DNA from: an uncultured bacterium
Lineage (GTDB): Bacteria > Cyanobacteriota > Vampirovibrionia > Gastranaerophilales > Gastranaerophilaceae
Assembly (NCBI GenBank): GCA_902775025.1
Contig: CACYKP010000006.1
Location: 1-64,000 of the forward strand
Reading direction: 5' to 3'
Length of the DNA stretch: 64,000 nucleotides
Below are positions 40,562-49,104 of the stretch, in pieces. A program made the position numbers and the translations under genes. A model generated the notes under the pieces. That model ran no database searches and was not told the origin of the DNA. It was given only the letters and a program-made list of their open reading frames with translations. Within the stretch, counting starts at the first letter, position 1. Every line of letters starts with the position of its first letter.

Positions 40562-43207
40562 ATGCCGAAATTATTAGAAAAAAAAGAAGAAAAGAAAAGC
40601 ACAAAATCTACAGGTCTTGTAGATAATGTTGAAGCTTTAAATGATTTACTCGACAGAGTAAAAAAAGCTCAACAAGAGTATGAAAATTACACGCAAGAGC
40701 AAGTTGATGCAATATTCAAAGCTGCTGCTACAGCTGCTGACAAAATGAGAATTCCCCTTGCAAGAATGGCTGTTGAAGATACAGGCATGGGTGTTCTTGA
40801 AGATAAAATCATCAAGAACCACTTTGCATCAGAATATATCTACAACAAACACAAAAACGCAAAAACATGCGGAATAATTAGAGAAGATAAAGAAAACGGT
40901 ATCAAAATAGTTGCTGAACCTTTAGGTATTTTAGCAGGTATCATTCCTACTACAAACCCGACTTCAACTGCTATTTTCAAATCACTTCTTGCTCTTAAAA
41001 CAAGAAATGGTATCGTATTTTCACCACACCCTCGTGCAACGAAATCTACAATAGAAGCTGCAAGAGTAGTTCTTGAAGCAGCAGTTGCAGCAGGTGCTCC
41101 GAAAGACATCATTGGCTGGATTGATGTTCCTTCTATGGAACTATCTGATGCACTTCTTCACCACCCAAATATTTCTTGTATATTAGCAACAGGCGGTCCG
41201 GGTATGGTTAAAGCAGCATATTCTTCTGGAAAACCTGCTTTAGGTGTCGGCCCCGGTAACGTTTCTGCAGTAATTGATGAAACTGCAGATATCAAGATGG
41301 CAGTATCTTCAATTCTTATGTCAAAAACTTTTGATAACGGTATGATTTGTGCTTCTGAACAATCAGTTATCGTTGTTGAAGAAATTTATGAAGAAGTTAA
41401 GAAAGAATTCTTATACAGAGGTGCTTACCTTGTAAATAAAGACGATGAAAAGAAAATGATTGAGCTTCCGTTCATTGATCCTCAAAGAGGTACTGCTCAC
41501 CCGCTAATCGTAGGTCAGCCTGCTCACAAAATTGCAGAGCTTGCAGGTTTTGAAATTCCGGAAGATTCAAAAATTCTTCTTTGTGAAAGAACAAAACTTG
41601 ATTGGAATGATCCGTTTAGCAGAGAAAAATTGTCTCCGATTTTGACTATGTATAAAGCTAAAAACTTTGAACAAGCTACCGATATGGCTCACGAATTAGT
41701 GTTCAAAGGCGGTGCAGGGCACTCTGCAGCTTTATATACAGACGAAAGAAAATCTGACAGAATTAACTACTATGCGGAAAAAATGCCCGCATGCCGTGTA
41801 TTAATAAATTCACCATCTTCTCAAGGCGGTATCGGTGATTTGTTTAACTTTAGATTAGAACCGTCATTATCACTTGGCTGCGGTTCTTGGGGCGGCAACG
41901 CTGTTTCCGGTAATATTGGTGTTGAAAACTTATTAAATTACAAAACTGTAGCTGAAAGGAGAGAAAATATGTTATGGTTCAAGGTTCCGCCAAAAGTTTA
42001 CTTCAAGAGAGGTTCTGTTGACCTTGCTCTTAGAGTACTTAAAGGCAAAAAACGTGCATTTATCGTAACCGACCGTTTCTTATTCAATTCAGGTGCAGTT
42101 GAAAATATTACCGAAGTATTGGATGAAATCGGTATAGACCATCAAGTATTCTTTGATGTTAAACCGGATCCAACAATTGCTACTATTAATCAAGCAATGG
42201 AAATTGTGAGACCTTATGAACCTGATGTAATCATAGCATTAGGCGGCGGTTCTCCGATGGATGCTGCTAAGATTATGTGGTTATTATATGAACAACCTGA
42301 TACAAACTTCGCTGACATATCTATGAGATTTATGGATATCAGAAAACGTATTTGCCAAATTCCTGATTTAGGAACAAAAGCAACTATGGTTTGTATCCCA
42401 ACTACATCAGGTACAGGTTCTGAAGTTACTCCGTTTGCAATCATTACAGATGAAAAAACTCATTACAAATACGCAATTGCAGACTATGCATTAACACCTA
42501 ATATGGCTATTGTTGACCCGAACTTCGTTGACGGTATGCCAAAAGGCTTAACTGCAGCTTCAGGTATTGATGCTCTTGTTCACGCAATTGAAGCTTATGT
42601 ATCCTGCATGGCTACAAACTTCACTAATTCAAATGCTTTAGAGGCAACAAAATTGGTATTCAAATATCTTGCTCGTTCATATAAAGAAGGTGCTAACGAC
42701 CCTGTTGCAAGAGAAAAGATGCACTTTGCAGCAACAATTGCAGGTATGTCTTTTGCTAACGCATTCTTAGGCTTATGCCACTCTATGGCTCACAAGCTTG
42801 GTGCTATGTACAACATTCCTCACGGTGTTGCTAACGCACTTCTTATTCGTCAAATCATTAAATACAACTCTACAGATAAACCTACTAAACAAGCTATATT
42901 CCCTCAGTACAAATATCCTTGTGCTAAGACTAAATATGGTCAAATCGCAGACGAATTAGGTTTAGGCGGTAAAAACGATGACGAAAAAGTTGAAAGATTA
43001 ATTAAGGCAGTTGACGATTTAATGACAGAAATCAACTTACCTAAATCTATCAGAGAATTTGGCGTTAAGGAAGACGAATTTATGGCTAACCTTGATGTAT
43101 TGGTTGAAAGAGCATTTGACGACCAATGTACAGGCGCAAACCCAAGATACCCGCTTATGTCTGAAATTAAGCAATTATTCTTAAATGCTTATGAAGGTAT
43201 CGTATAG
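40562..43207 (+). CDS. adhE: Bifunctional acetaldehyde-CoA/alcohol dehydrogenase
   Basis: AdhE reduces acetyl-CoA to acetaldehyde and then ethanol with two NADH. The N-terminal aldehyde dehydrogenase part (to about residue 440) has the catalytic cysteine in FDNGMICASEQ. The C-terminal iron-dependent alcohol dehydrogenase part has GGGSPMDAAK and the iron-ligand segments ASGIDALVHAIEAY and LCHSMAHKLGAMYNIPHGVANAL. The 881 residues fit the fused enzyme. It forms spirosomes in relatives. A Rex operator lies upstream, and rex is the next gene. Confidence 0.97.
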   Translation: MPKLLEKKEEKKSTKSTGLVDNVEALNDLLDRVKKAQQEYENYTQEQVDAIFKAAATAADKMRIPLARMAVEDTGMGVLEDKIIKNHFASEYIYNKHKNAKTCGIIREDKENGIKIVAEPLGILAGIIPTTNPTSTAIFKSLLALKTRNGIVFSPHPRATKSTIEAARVVLEAAVAAGAPKDIIGWIDVPSMELSDALLHHPNISCILATGGPGMVKAAYSSGKPALGVGPGNVSAVIDETADIKMAVSSILMSKTFDNGMICASEQSVIVVEEIYEEVKKEFLYRGAYLVNKDDEKKMIELPFIDPQRGTAHPLIVGQPAHKIAELAGFEIPEDSKILLCERTKLDWNDPFSREKLSPILTMYKAKNFEQATDMAHELVFKGGAGHSAALYTDERKSDRINYYAEKMPACRVLINSPSSQGGIGDLFNFRLEPSLSLGCGSWGGNAVSGNIGVENLLNYKTVAERRENMLWFKVPPKVYFKRGSVDLALRVLKGKKRAFIVTDRFLFNSGAVENITEVLDEIGIDHQVFFDVKPDPTIATINQAMEIVRPYEPDVIIALGGGSPMDAAKIMWLLYEQPDTNFADISMRFMDIRKRICQIPDLGTKATMVCIPTTSGTGSEVTPFAIITDEKTHYKYAIADYALTPNMAIVDPNFVDGMPKGLTAASGIDALVHAIEAYVSCMATNFTNSNALEATKLVFKYLARSYKEGANDPVAREKMHFAATIAGMSFANAFLGLCHSMAHKLGAMYNIPHGVANALLIRQIIKYNSTDKPTKQAIFPQYKYPCAKTKYGQIADELGLGGKNDDEKVERLIKAVDDLMTEINLPKSIREFGVKEDEFMANLDVLVERAFDDQCTGANPRYPLMSEIKQLFLNAYEGIV

Positions 43208-43211
43208 TATA

Positions 43212-43290
43212 TGTAATTGAAAATTGAAAATGGAAAATTGAAAATATTAATAAAACAATTTTCCATTTTCCTTTTTGCATTTTCAATTTG
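43212..43290. repeat. Long imperfect inverted repeat, second copy, between adhE and rex
   Basis: Bases 43212-43246 (runs of TTGAAAA/TGGAAAA) pair with 43256-43290 (TTTTCCATTTTCC and on). It is the same type as 8242-8360. It could separate adhE from rex expression or be a terminator-like structure. Confidence 0.65.
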
Positions 43291-43308
43291 TATATGAAGG
43301 AGAAAGTT

Positions 43309-43962
43309 TTGGGTATTCCTGAAAAAGTTATAAATCGTTTAACAATGTACCATTTTATTCTCGAAGATATGAGAGAAGATGAAAAGTATATTTCAAGTAC
43401 AAAGCTTGCAAATCTTTTGAATATTGACAATTCACAGGTAAGAAAAGATTTGAAATATATTGACAATCAAGGTAAGTGCAGAGTCGGATACGAAGTTAAA
43501 AGTCTAAAGAGAAAAATAGAAGAATGTTTAGGCTTTAAAAAAACAAAAGACGTATTTATTGTCGGTGCCGGAAATTTGGGTTCCGCTCTGGCAAAATATG
43601 ACAGCTTTAAAGATTATGGTTTGAATGTGCTTGCAATGTTTGACAAGGATTCCAAGAAAATAGGAACCATGATAAACGGCAGGGAAGTTTTTGATATATC
43701 TAAAGTCGGGAATTTGGCACAAAGATTGGGTGTAGAAATGGCAATTTTGACTGTTCCTAAAGAGTATTCTCAAGGGGTTGCGAATTATTTAGCAGGGGCA
43801 GGAATAAAGTATATTTGGAATTTTACACCTTGCATATTGGATGTTCCCAGCGATGTAAAGGTTTGGAATGAAAATTTAATAGGAAGTTTTTTACAGTTTA
43901 CAAATAACGAAAAGGACGAAAAAGCAAAAGATGACGATCGAAATAAAAGTATGTATGGGTAG
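43309..43962 (+). CDS. rex: Redox-sensing transcriptional repressor Rex
   Basis: Rex senses NADH/NAD and represses fermentation genes. The 217 residues have an N-terminal winged helix (YISSTKLANLLNIDNSQVRKDL) and a Rossmann domain with FIVGAGNLGSALAKY. The start is taken as TTG 43309 because AAGGAG lies six bases upstream and MGIPEKVINRL matches the usual Rex start. An earlier TTG at 43288 falls inside the inverted repeat. The gene overlaps the next 2Fe-2S gene by 32 bases. An operator upstream of adhE supports regulation of that gene. Confidence 0.94.
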   Translation: MGIPEKVINRLTMYHFILEDMREDEKYISSTKLANLLNIDNSQVRKDLKYIDNQGKCRVGYEVKSLKRKIEECLGFKKTKDVFIVGAGNLGSALAKYDSFKDYGLNVLAMFDKDSKKIGTMINGREVFDISKVGNLAQRLGVEMAILTVPKEYSQGVANYLAGAGIKYIWNFTPCILDVPSDVKVWNENLIGSFLQFTNNEKDEKAKDDDRNKSMYG

Positions 43963-44185
43963 TGCCTGTTTTGCAAAAGGCAATTTGGATAATCTTGAAT
44001 ACATAAAGGAATATATAAAAGAAAACGGGCTTGAAGCCGATATATCTATAGTCGGTGCATTATGTGAAAACAAATGCTCTGAAGGTCCGAGAATAATAAT
44101 TAATGACAAAGAATACATAAATGTTACTCAGGAACAAATATTTGAAGTTCTTGAATCATACAGAAAAATTTTAAATTTCGGCTAG
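43931..44185 (+). CDS. Thioredoxin-like [2Fe-2S] ferredoxin (NuoE-C-like)
   Basis: The 84-residue protein has the four cysteines of the thioredoxin-fold 2Fe-2S family (CMGSAC and CENKC), like the C-terminal domain of NuoE or HydC/HndA subunits. It probably carries electrons to or from a hydrogenase or diaphorase. It overlaps rex and precedes the sensory hydrogenase gene by 18 bases. A second member is encoded at 47017. Confidence 0.85.
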   Translation: MTIEIKVCMGSACFAKGNLDNLEYIKEYIKENGLEADISIVGALCENKCSEGPRIIINDKEYINVTQEQIFEVLESYRKILNFG

Positions 44186-44203
44186 TAATAAGAGGTTCAA
44201 AGT

Positions 44204-45025
44204 ATGGAAAAGCAATATCCTGTTTATACACTCAAGAATGAGTGTAACGACTGTTACAAGTGCATTAGAGGGTGTCATATCAAAGCTATCAGAATTCAAG
44301 GAGGAAGCGCATCGGTTATCAATGACAAATGTATAGCTTGCGGTCATTGTGTAACAATTTGCCCTGCCGGTGCTAAAAAAGTCAGAAATGATATAGACGT
44401 TGTAAAAGCTCTGTTTTTAACAGGTAAAAAAGTTTATGTATCACTCGCACCAAGCTGGGCTGGGGTTTATAATATTTCAAAAGAAAAAATGATAGCAGCA
44501 TTAAAAAAACTGGGATTTGCAGGAGTTTCTGAAACGGCTCTGGGAGCTCAAGAGGTTTCCATACAAACCGCAAAACAGCTTAACCAAGCAGAAAAAGGCT
44601 TATTTATATCATCTGCATGCCCTGTTATTGATGATTATATAAGATTGTATAAACCGGAATTTGCAAAATGTATTACTCCGATTGCATCGCCGGCTCTAAC
44701 ACATTGCGGTCTACTAAAAGATATGCTCGGAGATGATATAAAAGTTGTATTTATAGGACCTTGCATCGCTAAGAAAAACGAAGCTGATGAAAATCCTGAT
44801 TTGATGTCAGCAGCCTTAACCTTTGATGAACTCAACTATTGGATAAAAGAAGAATTTATTGACATTGAAGCTATTGAACCTGATGAAACTTGCAAATTTA
44901 TTCCCGAAGATTCCTATGAAGGCGCTCTTTATCCGATAGAAGGCGGAATGAATGAAACAATAAAAAGAGTTGGTATTGATAAAGATGACGTTACATTTAT
45001 TGGTGTAAGTTCTTTAGAAAGTTGA
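44204..45025 (+). CDS. hydS: Sensory [FeFe] hydrogenase (HydS-like), N-terminal part
   Basis: The frame encodes a two-cluster ferredoxin domain (Cys14/17/20/24 and Cys43/46/49/53) and the first half of an H-cluster domain. The L1 motif reads SSACP (Cys139): the cysteine that relays protons in catalytic enzymes is Ala138. L2 reads GPCIAKKNE (Cys187) with Gly in place of Met. Both changes fit the sensory (group C) type. The frame stops with TGA-TAA at 45023, before L3, whose two cysteines are in the next frame. AGAGG precedes ATG 44204. Without the next frame it cannot hold an H-cluster. Confidence 0.88.
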   Translation: MEKQYPVYTLKNECNDCYKCIRGCHIKAIRIQGGSASVINDKCIACGHCVTICPAGAKKVRNDIDVVKALFLTGKKVYVSLAPSWAGVYNISKEKMIAALKKLGFAGVSETALGAQEVSIQTAKQLNQAEKGLFISSACPVIDDYIRLYKPEFAKCITPIASPALTHCGLLKDMLGDDIKVVFIGPCIAKKNEADENPDLMSAALTFDELNYWIKEEFIDIEAIEPDETCKFIPEDSYEGALYPIEGGMNETIKRVGIDKDDVTFIGVSSLES

Positions 45026-45047
45026 TAAAATTGAAAACAAAATTTTT

Positions 45048-45905
45048 GTGGAAGCACTCGCATGCTCAGGCGGGTGCATAAACGGGCCTTGTTTATCAAG
45101 TGAAAAATCAAGAATACTTATTACATCTGATATTTATGCCAATACTCAATACCGTGATGAAGTCCCGAAAGAACCGAGAAAAGTTGTCGAAAAAGAGTAT
45201 ATTCCTGCTCCTGTTGAAAAAGTAGAATATTCTATAGAACAAATAACAAAAGCTCTCAGAAAAATAAGTAAACATTCTGAAGAAGATGAATTAAATTGTT
45301 CAGGCTGCGGATATGCAAGCTGTCGAGAATTCGTTAATGCTCTTATATCAGGTGATGCAGAACCTTCTCAATGCGTTTCTTATATGAGAAAAATAGCAGT
45401 CAGAAAAGCTGCGGCTATGCTCAGATGTATGCCATCAGCTGTTGTCATAGTTGATTCTAATATGGAGATTGTTGAAGCTAATGATTCTTTTGAACACATG
45501 TTCCTGTCTGAAGAAATGTATGAAGTGTTTGCTTCACGTCAAGACGGTTTAACAGGTGCTGCAATAGATAGAATTGTTCCATTCTCAGAATTATTCAAAT
45601 CTGCACTTGATACAGGAAAAGATATTCATCAAGAGCATTACGCAATAGATGATAAACTCTTTGATATCAGCATATTTACAATTGAAGACAATGAGCTTGT
45701 CGGGGCAGTTATCTCTGATGTTACAAAATCTGAAATGGACAGAAGTAAGATAGCACAAAAAGCAAGAGAAGTTATTACAAAAAATATAGCAACAGTTCAA
45801 GAGATTGCAAGCCTGCTTGGTGAACACATGGTTGAAACAGAATTATTGCTTAACTCTATTGCAGAAGGGTACGATAATAATTCTAATGAGGAGAAGAAAA
45901 ATTAA
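45048..45905 (+). CDS. hydS: Sensory [FeFe] hydrogenase (HydS-like), C-terminal part with PAS
   Basis: This frame continues directly from the previous one, shifted by one base. It begins with the L3 motif EALACSGGC (Cys6, Cys10 counted from GTG 45048), then a CX2CX4CX16C cluster motif (Cys84, 87, 92, 109) and a PAS domain (about residues 127-225). The frame is open back to 45018 (KVDKIENKIF), and no ribosome site precedes the GTG, so it is probably translated by frameshift or the gene is broken. It overlaps the phosphatase start (TAATG). Together the two parts form the cluster-PAS layout of group C hydrogenases. Confidence 0.85.
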   Translation: MEALACSGGCINGPCLSSEKSRILITSDIYANTQYRDEVPKEPRKVVEKEYIPAPVEKVEYSIEQITKALRKISKHSEEDELNCSGCGYASCREFVNALISGDAEPSQCVSYMRKIAVRKAAAMLRCMPSAVVIVDSNMEIVEANDSFEHMFLSEEMYEVFASRQDGLTGAAIDRIVPFSELFKSALDTGKDIHQEHYAIDDKLFDISIFTIEDNELVGAVISDVTKSEMDRSKIAQKAREVITKNIATVQEIASLLGEHMVETELLLNSIAEGYDNNSNEEKKN

Positions 45906-47005
45906 TGTTTATTGATATAGCTTGTTCTCAAAAAAAGAAATATAACCAAAATGCTTACGGAGATTATTTTGCGTCAAATCGTTTTCCTAATATGAACAGG
46001 GTTGTTGCAGTTCTTTCTGACGGTCTTGGAAGCGGTATAAAAGCTAATATACTAGCTTGTATGACCTCAACTATGCTTTTAAAATTTATGGAAAATCATT
46101 CTGATATTGAAAAATCTTGCGAGATTATTATGAACTCTCTGCCTGTATGCAAAGTCAGAGGCATAAGTTATTCTACATTTTCAGCGATAGACTGCTTCGA
46201 AAACGGAAAAGCGAAAATTGTTGAAGAAGGTAATCCTGACTTTATTTGGATAAGAAATGGTGAAGTTCTCAAACCTGAATACCAAACTATTCAGTCAAAA
46301 GATTTTAAAAATCGTAAAATGAAAGTGTATAATATTCAACTTGAAAAATACGATAGAATTATTTTCTGCTCAGATGGTGCAACACAAGTTGCCATGGGTT
46401 CTAAAAGATATCCTCTTGGACTTGAAAGAAGCGGGTTAATAAAAATTATACTTGATAAATTGGATCAAAATCCTGAAATATCATCTAAGGATTTAAGTGA
46501 ATATCTGGTCAAGCAAGTTGAACTTATTGCACCTAATAAAGAGCTAAAAGATGATACTTCAGTCGTTTCTATATACTGCCGTGATCCAAGAGAATCATTA
46601 ATATTCACAGGACCTCCATACCATCAGGAAAAAGACAGTTATTATACAACAGCAAATATTATATCAAGAGAATTAAATATACCGGTAATTGCGAAACTCT
46701 CAATGAATGCAGGAAAACTCCCCGGACTTTCAGAGATGCAAGGAGTCGATTTAGTAACAGAAGGAATTTTAACTCTTACAAAAACTTTAGAGTACCTTGA
46801 AAGCGGCAAAAGCGAAAATAATGCAGCAAAAACGCTTATGGATTTCTTACTTGATAGCGATGTAATTTACTTCTTAGTAGGGGCACAAATGAATAAAGCA
46901 CATTATGATCCTAATTTACCTATTGAAATTGAAATCAGAAAGAATATAATAAAACAGATGGCAAGTGTTTTAGAAGAAAAATATTTAAAAAAAGTTTTTG
47001 TATAA
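45905..47005 (+). CDS. SpoIIE/PP2C-type serine phosphatase
   Basis: The 366-residue protein has an SpoIIE-like PP2C phosphatase domain (YGDYFASNRFP, VVAVLSDGLGSGIKAN, IIFCSDGATQ, KDDTSVVSIY) to about residue 235 and then an extra C-terminal domain of about 130 residues of unknown role. It starts on the TAATG of the sensory hydrogenase frame. Phosphatases of this type beside PAS-bearing [FeFe] hydrogenases are known from other fermenters, where the hydrogenase is thought to control phosphorylation of a regulator. The kinase or target is not in the window. Confidence 0.88.
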   Translation: MFIDIACSQKKKYNQNAYGDYFASNRFPNMNRVVAVLSDGLGSGIKANILACMTSTMLLKFMENHSDIEKSCEIIMNSLPVCKVRGISYSTFSAIDCFENGKAKIVEEGNPDFIWIRNGEVLKPEYQTIQSKDFKNRKMKVYNIQLEKYDRIIFCSDGATQVAMGSKRYPLGLERSGLIKIILDKLDQNPEISSKDLSEYLVKQVELIAPNKELKDDTSVVSIYCRDPRESLIFTGPPYHQEKDSYYTTANIISRELNIPVIAKLSMNAGKLPGLSEMQGVDLVTEGILTLTKTLEYLESGKSENNAAKTLMDFLLDSDVIYFLVGAQMNKAHYDPNLPIEIEIRKNIIKQMASVLEEKYLKKVFV

Positions 47006-47016
47006 AGGAGTTCAGT

Positions 47017-47283
47017 ATGAAAAAAATTGAAGTGAAAGTGTGTTTAGGTACAACCTGTTTTGTTATGGGCGGAAGTAATTTACAAGAATTAAACGATATT
47101 ATCCCTAAAAAATACGGCGATAAAGTTGAAGTTTCAGCAAGCAACTGCTTAGGACTTTGCTCTATCAATTGGGAATACTCTAAAGCGCCTTACGTTAAAG
47201 TTGATGATGAGGTTGTAAATGAAGCTACCGTTGAAAAAGTTTTGGAAGTAATTGACAGAAAATTAAATATAAAAACATTATAA
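47017..47283 (+). CDS. Thioredoxin-like [2Fe-2S] ferredoxin, second copy
   Basis: An 88-residue relative of the protein at 43931, with CLGTTC and CLGLC motifs for a 2Fe-2S cluster in the NuoE-C-like fold. AAGGAG precedes the ATG. It lies 11 bases after the phosphatase and 13 bases before the iron alcohol dehydrogenase gene, so it is within the same operon. It probably passes electrons between ferredoxin or NADH and the hydrogenase part. Confidence 0.85.
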   Translation: MKKIEVKVCLGTTCFVMGGSNLQELNDIIPKKYGDKVEVSASNCLGLCSINWEYSKAPYVKVDDEVVNEATVEKVLEVIDRKLNIKTL

Positions 47284-47296
47284 GAAAGGAGCTTTT

Positions 47297-48487
47297 ATGA
47301 ATTGGGAAAAGGAATTAAATATTAACGAAGTAAAAGAGATTAGAACTCGTACTTGTGTCTATTTTGGCTGCGGTGCAATTCAAAAGATTAATGATATAGC
47401 AAAAATTTATTCTGAAAGAGGAATAGATAAAGTTATTGTTATGTCAGGAAGAAATGCTTATAAATCAACAGGTGCTTGGGCAGTTGTTGAAAAAGCTTTA
47501 AAAAACAATAACATCGAATATATTAATTATGACAAAGTTACTCCAAACCCTACTACAGATGCAATTGATGAAGCAACCCAAATGGCAAAAGAATTCGGTG
47601 CAAAAGCAGTAATTACTATAGGCGGAGGTTCTCCGACAGATGCAGGTAAATCAGTTGCTATACTACTTAAATACCCAAATGAAACGGGCAGCAGCTTGTA
47701 TGAATTCAAATTTAATGCCCAAAAAGCCGTTCCAATTGTTGCAATTAACCTAACTCACGGAACAGGAAGTGAAACAAACAGATTTGCAGTAGCAACAATT
47801 TTAGAAAAGAATTACAAACCGGCTATTGCTTATGATTGCATATATCCTGAATTTGCTATTGACGATCCTGATTTAATGATAGGTTTATCACCAAAACAAA
47901 CCAGATATGTTTCAATTGATGCGGTAAATCACGTTATAGAAGCGGCAACATCAGTAGTTGCCTCTCCGTATTCAGTAACTTTGGCAAGACAAGTAATTGA
48001 ACTTGTTGCAAAATATTTACCAAAAGCAATTGCTAATCCTTCTGACAAAGAAGCAAGATATTACTTGTGCTATGCTGCTATGATGGGCGGTGTTTGTTTT
48101 GATAACGGTTTATTACATTACACTCACGCTCTTGAGCATCCGCTTAGCGCAATGAAACCGGATTTCTCACACGGTTTAGGATTGGCTATTCTTCTTCCTG
48201 CGGTCATCAAGAATATCTATTCTGCTAAATCAGAAACACTTTCATATATCCTTGAACCGATTGCAAAAGATACTACAAGCGCTGAAAAAGCAGCAGAAAG
48301 TGTATATGAATGGCTTAAATCAGTAGATGTTCCAAACAAGCTTAAAGATGAAGGATTCACAGAAGCTGATGTTGAAAAATTGACAGAGCTTGCTTTCACA
48401 ACACCATCTCTTGACGGACTGTTGGGAATAGCACCTACTAAAGCAACCAGAGAAGCTGTAGCACAGATTTATAAAGAATCTTTATAA
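47297..48487 (+). CDS. Iron-containing alcohol dehydrogenase
   Basis: A group III alcohol dehydrogenase of 396 residues, expected to reduce an aldehyde with NADH or NADPH. GGGSPTDAGK is the nucleotide-binding motif, and iron ligands lie in DAVNHVIEA and HALEHPLSAMKPDFSHGLG. It is close to but distinct from the C-terminal half of AdhE. AAAGGAG precedes the ATG. It closes the rex/hydS operon and a terminator follows. Substrate preference cannot be read from the sequence. Confidence 0.93.
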   Translation: MNWEKELNINEVKEIRTRTCVYFGCGAIQKINDIAKIYSERGIDKVIVMSGRNAYKSTGAWAVVEKALKNNNIEYINYDKVTPNPTTDAIDEATQMAKEFGAKAVITIGGGSPTDAGKSVAILLKYPNETGSSLYEFKFNAQKAVPIVAINLTHGTGSETNRFAVATILEKNYKPAIAYDCIYPEFAIDDPDLMIGLSPKQTRYVSIDAVNHVIEAATSVVASPYSVTLARQVIELVAKYLPKAIANPSDKEARYYLCYAAMMGGVCFDNGLLHYTHALEHPLSAMKPDFSHGLGLAILLPAVIKNIYSAKSETLSYILEPIAKDTTSAEKAAESVYEWLKSVDVPNKLKDEGFTEADVEKLTELAFTTPSLDGLLGIAPTKATREAVAQIYKESL

Positions 48488-48504
48488 AATTACAACTTAT
48501 ATAC

Positions 48505-48538
48505 AAAGTCAGTTGAGATTTAACTCAACTGACTTTTA
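48505..48538 (+). terminator. Terminator after the iron alcohol dehydrogenase gene
   Basis: AAAGTCAGTTGAG and CTCAACTGACTTTT form a 13-base-pair stem around ATTTAA, 17 bases after the stop. Confidence 0.85.
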
Positions 48539-48553
48539 ATTTATAAACAATAA

Positions 48554-48589
48554 AAAAGACTTGCAAATTATACAAATTGCAAGTCTTTT
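48554..48589 (-). terminator. Terminator of tRNA-Leu
   Basis: AAAAGACTTGCAA and TTGCAAGTCTTTT form a 13-base-pair stem. On the minus strand it is followed by a T run and lies seven bases after the tRNA 3' end. Confidence 0.85.
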
Positions 48590-48595
48590 AGTAAA

Positions 48596-48682
48596 TGCTC
48601 CAGGCCAGACTTGAACTGGCACCGAGGGTGAACCCCGATTGGATTTTAAGTCCAACGCGTCTACCGATTCCGCCACTGGAGC
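48596..48682 (-). tRNA. tRNA-Leu (anticodon TAA)
   Basis: On the minus strand GCTCCAG pairs with CTGGAGC, discriminator A. The anticodon arm TTGGA-CTTAAAA-TCCAA gives TAA, reading UUA/UUG. A long variable arm (TCGGGGTTCACCCTCG-like) and T arm GCCAG-TTCAAGT-CTGGC fit leucine. CCA is not encoded. Upstream are tandem repeats containing its promoter and first bases. Confidence 0.93.
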
Positions 48683-48950
48683 GCGGTAATTATATTTAGT
48701 TTTCAGGCTTCAGCGGAATCGGTAGAACGTCTACCTCCCCTCTCCTCGAACTTGACGTTTAGTCAACTTCTCGTCGGCAGAGTGCCACTGGAGCGCGGTA
48801 ATTATATTTAGTTTTCAGGCTTCAGCGGAATCGGTAGAACGTCTACCTCCCCTCTCCTCGAACTTGACATTTAGTCAACTTCTCGTCGGCAGAGTGCCAC
48901 TGGAGCACGGTAAAACTTCTCGTCGGCAGAGTGCCACTGGAGCACGGTTT
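48672..48950 (-). repeat. Tandem repeats carrying the tRNA-Leu 5' end and promoter
   Basis: A 112-base unit that includes the first 11 bases of the tRNA (GCTCCAGTGGC on the minus strand) and its -10 box TATAAT starts at 48672, 48784 and 48896, followed by a shorter 37-base unit at 48933. The units are almost identical. Each contains a GGTAGA-ACG-TCTACC hairpin and the D-arm-like CGGAATCGGTAGA. They seem to have arisen by duplication of the tRNA upstream region. Confidence 0.85.
48689..48694 (-). promoter_or_regulatory. -10 box of tRNA-Leu
   Basis: TATAAT on the minus strand ends seven bases before the tRNA first base, so transcription would begin at the mature 5' end. The -35 (TCCGCT) is poor. 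The box is copied in the tandem repeats upstream. Confidence 0.55.
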
Positions 48951-49104
48951 GATATCAGCAGTAAACTGTTATCTTCCACAATCTTTATACTATTATAAAC
49001 ATCAACGCAAGTCAATTAAAAGTTTTATTGCAAAAAAATAAAGCGCCAAAACACTTTTAATCTCTGTCTTGACGCAATATAATAAGTGTATAAGCCTGAT
49101 TTAA

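Noticed and set aside
41000-43207. Two separate genes for aldehyde and alcohol dehydrogenase
   Set aside because: The frame is open over 881 codons without internal stop or start signals, and the fused AdhE is a standard enzyme.
45018-45025. Two separate subunits instead of a frameshifted hydrogenase
   Set aside because: A natural split would give the second part a ribosome site and keep the H-cluster cysteines on one chain. Neither is the case.
48672-48950. Regular repeats that look at first like a CRISPR array
   Set aside because: The repeats are 112 bases of near-identical sequence with no unique spacers, they contain tRNA sequence, and no cas genes are in the window.
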